Positions 60,920-64,000 of a DNA stretch of 64,000 nt are shown here, piece after piece. The stretch is from contig WGMC01000018.1 of the NCBI GenBank assembly GCA_016125265.1, forward strand, positions 1 to 64,000, read 5' to 3'. A model generated the notes under the pieces. That model had not been told where the DNA came from. It saw nothing but the letters and a program-made list of their open reading frames with translations, and made no database searches. Each line of letters opens with the position of its first letter. Position 1 is the first letter of the stretch. The position numbers were made by a program, and so were the translations under genes. The stretch is from Planctomycetaceae bacterium. Its GTDB lineage: Bacteria > Planctomycetota > UBA1135 > GCA-002686595.

Positions 60920-62032
60920 CTACGCCCGGTCCACGTGTTGGCGCAGGCGGTCTTTCAGGCGCTCGATCAGGCGCAGGTGGATCTTGCACACGCGGGATTC
61001 GCTGATGCCGAGCAGGTCGCCGATTTGGCGCATCGGCAGCTCTTCCCAGTACTTGAGGTAGACGATGCGGTATTCCTGGTCGGTCAGCTTCTGCGCCACC
61101 AGGGCCAGCAGTTCCTCGCGTGTCAGTTGTTCGCCCGGCTCGTCCGAGCGTGTGTCCGCCACAACGTCGAGGCTGCTCTCGAAACCCTCCTCGCCGTCCT
61201 CCGTCGCCGCTTGGCCACCGGTCGGAGCGCCCGGCAGGCCCACGCCGAACAGCAACTGGTAGTCCTCGAGCGACACGCCGAGCACCGCCGCCACTTCGCC
61301 GTCGCGCGGGCTGCGGCCGAGTTCACCGCGCAGGCGTTCGAGCACCCGTTTGTGCTGTTCGATGCGCTGGCGCCACGGCCGCGGCATCCAGTCCTGCGTG
61401 CGCAGTTCGTCGAGCAGCGCGCCTTTGATGCGCCGCTCGCCGTAGGCCTCGAAGCGCACACCGCGGGCCGGATCGAAGCTGGCGATGGCCGAAATCAGAC
61501 CAACGCTACCCGCCGTCAGGAGATCGCCGCGGTCGACACTGCGCGGCAGGCGTGTCGAAAAACGACGCACGATCTCGCGCACCAGATCCTGGTAGCGCTC
61601 GACCAGGGGATTGCGCGTGAGAGGACTGGGCGCGGCGAAGTACGCGGCCCAGAGCGGATCGTCGCCGGAGACCGCGCAGTCGCCCAAACGCGGCAGGGCG
61701 GCGGCCGGCAGCTCGAGCAGTTTGGCCGGTTCGAGCACAACCTCCGGCGATCGTGCGGCGGCCGGCGGCAACACCACGCCGCGCTCGACCAAACGCAACC
61801 GGGTGGTCCGCGCCGGCTGTGGCGGGAGCGCCGCACCAGCATGCCGACCCGCGCGATCGGAGGTCTCCTTCGAGGTCCGTTTGGTCCGCCTGGACGACGT
61901 CGCGCGGTCGGCCGGCTCGGTCGACTCCGACAACACCTGGCCCGCCGAGCGGCGTCGACGGGGGGGCACCGCTGCATCAGCAGTACCGCGGCGGGCAGTG
62001 GAATCGTCGCGCGACTTGGCCGGTAGGCCCAT
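60920..62032 (-). CDS. FliA/WhiG-type RNA polymerase sigma factor
   Basis: 370 residues from the ATG at 62032 (a GTG at 62077 is possible). Region 2: NPLVERYQDLVREIVRRFSTRLP, DRGDLLTAGSVGLISAIASFDP, FEAYGERRIKGALLDELRTQDWMPR. Region 4: LTDQEYRIVYLKYWEELPMRQIGDLLGISESRVCKIHLRLIERLKDRL. This matches the sigma-28 class, which usually drives motility genes. It carries about 125 extra N-terminal residues that are basic and Pro/Ala-rich and have no known role. Its TAG stop comes from the repeat copy D edge. Confidence 0.9.
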   Translation of the reverse strand: MGLPAKSRDDSTARRGTADAAVPPRRRRSAGQVLSESTEPADRATSSRRTKRTSKETSDRAGRHAGAALPPQPARTTRLRLVERGVVLPPAAARSPEVVLEPAKLLELPAAALPRLGDCAVSGDDPLWAAYFAAPSPLTRNPLVERYQDLVREIVRRFSTRLPRSVDRGDLLTAGSVGLISAIASFDPARGVRFEAYGERRIKGALLDELRTQDWMPRPWRQRIEQHKRVLERLRGELGRSPRDGEVAAVLGVSLEDYQLLFGVGLPGAPTGGQAATEDGEEGFESSLDVVADTRSDEPGEQLTREELLALVAQKLTDQEYRIVYLKYWEELPMRQIGDLLGISESRVCKIHLRLIERLKDRLRQHVDRA

Positions 62033-62203
62033 GGGGCGTGGTGTGCAAACGAGCAAAAGACGTGCTCGTTTGTGCACGTTGCAACGGGGACCGGACGCGG
62101 CGCAAGTCCCAACAGCGCGCCGCGCGTCCCGCGGCCCGCCCTTGCGACTCGCGGCCCTGCGGCAAGGTCGAACGCGTCGAGCGATTCGGCGCGCGTTCGG
62201 TAC

Positions 62204-62718
62204 TCAACCCTCGATGTCGTGGGGAGCGGTGTCCGCTTCGAAGCCGAGCCGCGTGAGCACCCGCGTTTCCGCCGCCCGCATGCGCGCGCGGTCGTCGGGC
62301 TCGTGGTCGTCGTGGCCACAAAGGTGCAAGGTGCCGTGCACCAGATACAGCGCCAGCTCCCGCGCGAAACGAACTCCGCGCTCCGACGCCACCGCCTGTG
62401 CCCGGTCCACACTCACGTAGACCTCACCCACCGGCCCCACCGACTGTGCTTCCGTGCCCTCGTCGCCCTCGAGGTCGAAGCTCATGACATCCGTCGGTGT
62501 GGGGTCACCGAGTTGCTGGCCGTGCAGCTCCGCCAGGGTCGCGTCGTCGACAAGGACGACCGAAAGCTCGACACCCGCTCGCCCACCCTCGTCCAGCGCC
62601 GCCGCGACGATGTTGCGGATCTCCGTTTCGTCCGGGCCGCCGAGGGCCCCGACCCGCGCCGGGTCCACGTCGTAAGTGACGTCGATCGAGCCGGGATCCG
62701 GGGCCCGGGGCGTTCGAC

Positions 62719-62722
<4 letters not shown>
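62204..62722 (-). CDS. ybeY: YbeY endoribonuclease
   Basis: 172 residues from a TTG start that overlaps the phoH stop (TTGA). The zinc site HGTLHLCGHDDH (H-x3-H-x5-H) is intact, preceded by TDVMSFDLEGDEG and VGEVYVSVDRA. It acts in rRNA 3'-end maturation and ribosome quality control. The phoH-ybeY order is widely conserved. Confidence 0.93.
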
Positions 62723-63936
<1,214 letters not shown>

Positions 63937-64000
63937 CCTGAAAGCCGGCCGGGCCCGCGTCAATCCGCGAGCCGTGGAGCCCGTCGCGCCGCGAGCCGGC

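Overview
The window is very GC-rich bacterial chromosomal DNA (about 70 % by eye). Most starts lack a clear Shine-Dalgarno sequence. Gene content points to Planctomycetota: many large exported proteins built from carboxypeptidase-regulatory-like beta-sandwich repeats, exported beta-helix proteins with a shared C-terminal module, a KdsA of a Kdo-containing Gram-negative envelope, and an FGE-like lipid- or membrane-exported protein. There is no rRNA or tRNA in the window, so the phylum is an inference.

Layout. 0-9.4 kb: tandem repeats, an exported metallo-beta-lactamase-fold hydrolase, a membrane-anchored coiled-coil protein, a GNAT acetyltransferase, an aldehyde:ferredoxin-oxidoreductase-like protein with a MoaD/ThiS-like tail, an M50 protease, a patatin fused to a ferredoxin, and a bacterioferritin-like protein. 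9.7-23 kb is central metabolism: a thiolase/FadJ-type beta-oxidation pair, transketolase, a membrane-TPR protein, and on the minus strand an overlapping operon for propionyl-CoA conversion (methylmalonyl-CoA epimerase, carboxyltransferase, biotin carboxylase, biotin carrier).

23.1-43.5 kb is an accessory region: five tandem paralogues of roughly 1,120-1,160 residues (three intact, one reduced to its two ends, one frameshifted), followed by two diverged relatives on the minus strand and an SGNH hydrolase/DUF5989 pair. Each of the five paralogue starts has a TAnAnT-like box exactly 7 nt before the ATG, which suggests leaderless transcription. 43.7-50.1 kb holds two beta-helix paralogues, a DUF4177 protein, an RluD-type pseudouridine synthase and an FGE-like protein.

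50.5-64 kb: valyl-tRNA synthetase, a dTDP-4-dehydrorhamnose-reductase-like protein, a lipid kinase, KdsA, an IscU-like protein, and then a self-contained non-coding-looking transcription unit (promoter, GEMM-I cyclic-di-GMP riboswitch, about 600 nt without a recognisable protein, strong intrinsic terminator). The end carries a large STAND ATPase with TPRs, a FliA-type sigma factor, YbeY and PhoH.

Two kinds of repeats sit between genes. Short tandem arrays (16-21 bp units) and a composite, hairpin-forming dispersed repeat occur mostly between convergent genes. The dispersed repeat even supplies the stop codon of two genes and the C-terminal tail of a third. The items most worth following up are the orphan riboswitch unit, the decaying paralogue array with a recent gene-conversion patch, the AOR-MoaD and patatin-ferredoxin fusions, and the repeat family at gene 3' ends.
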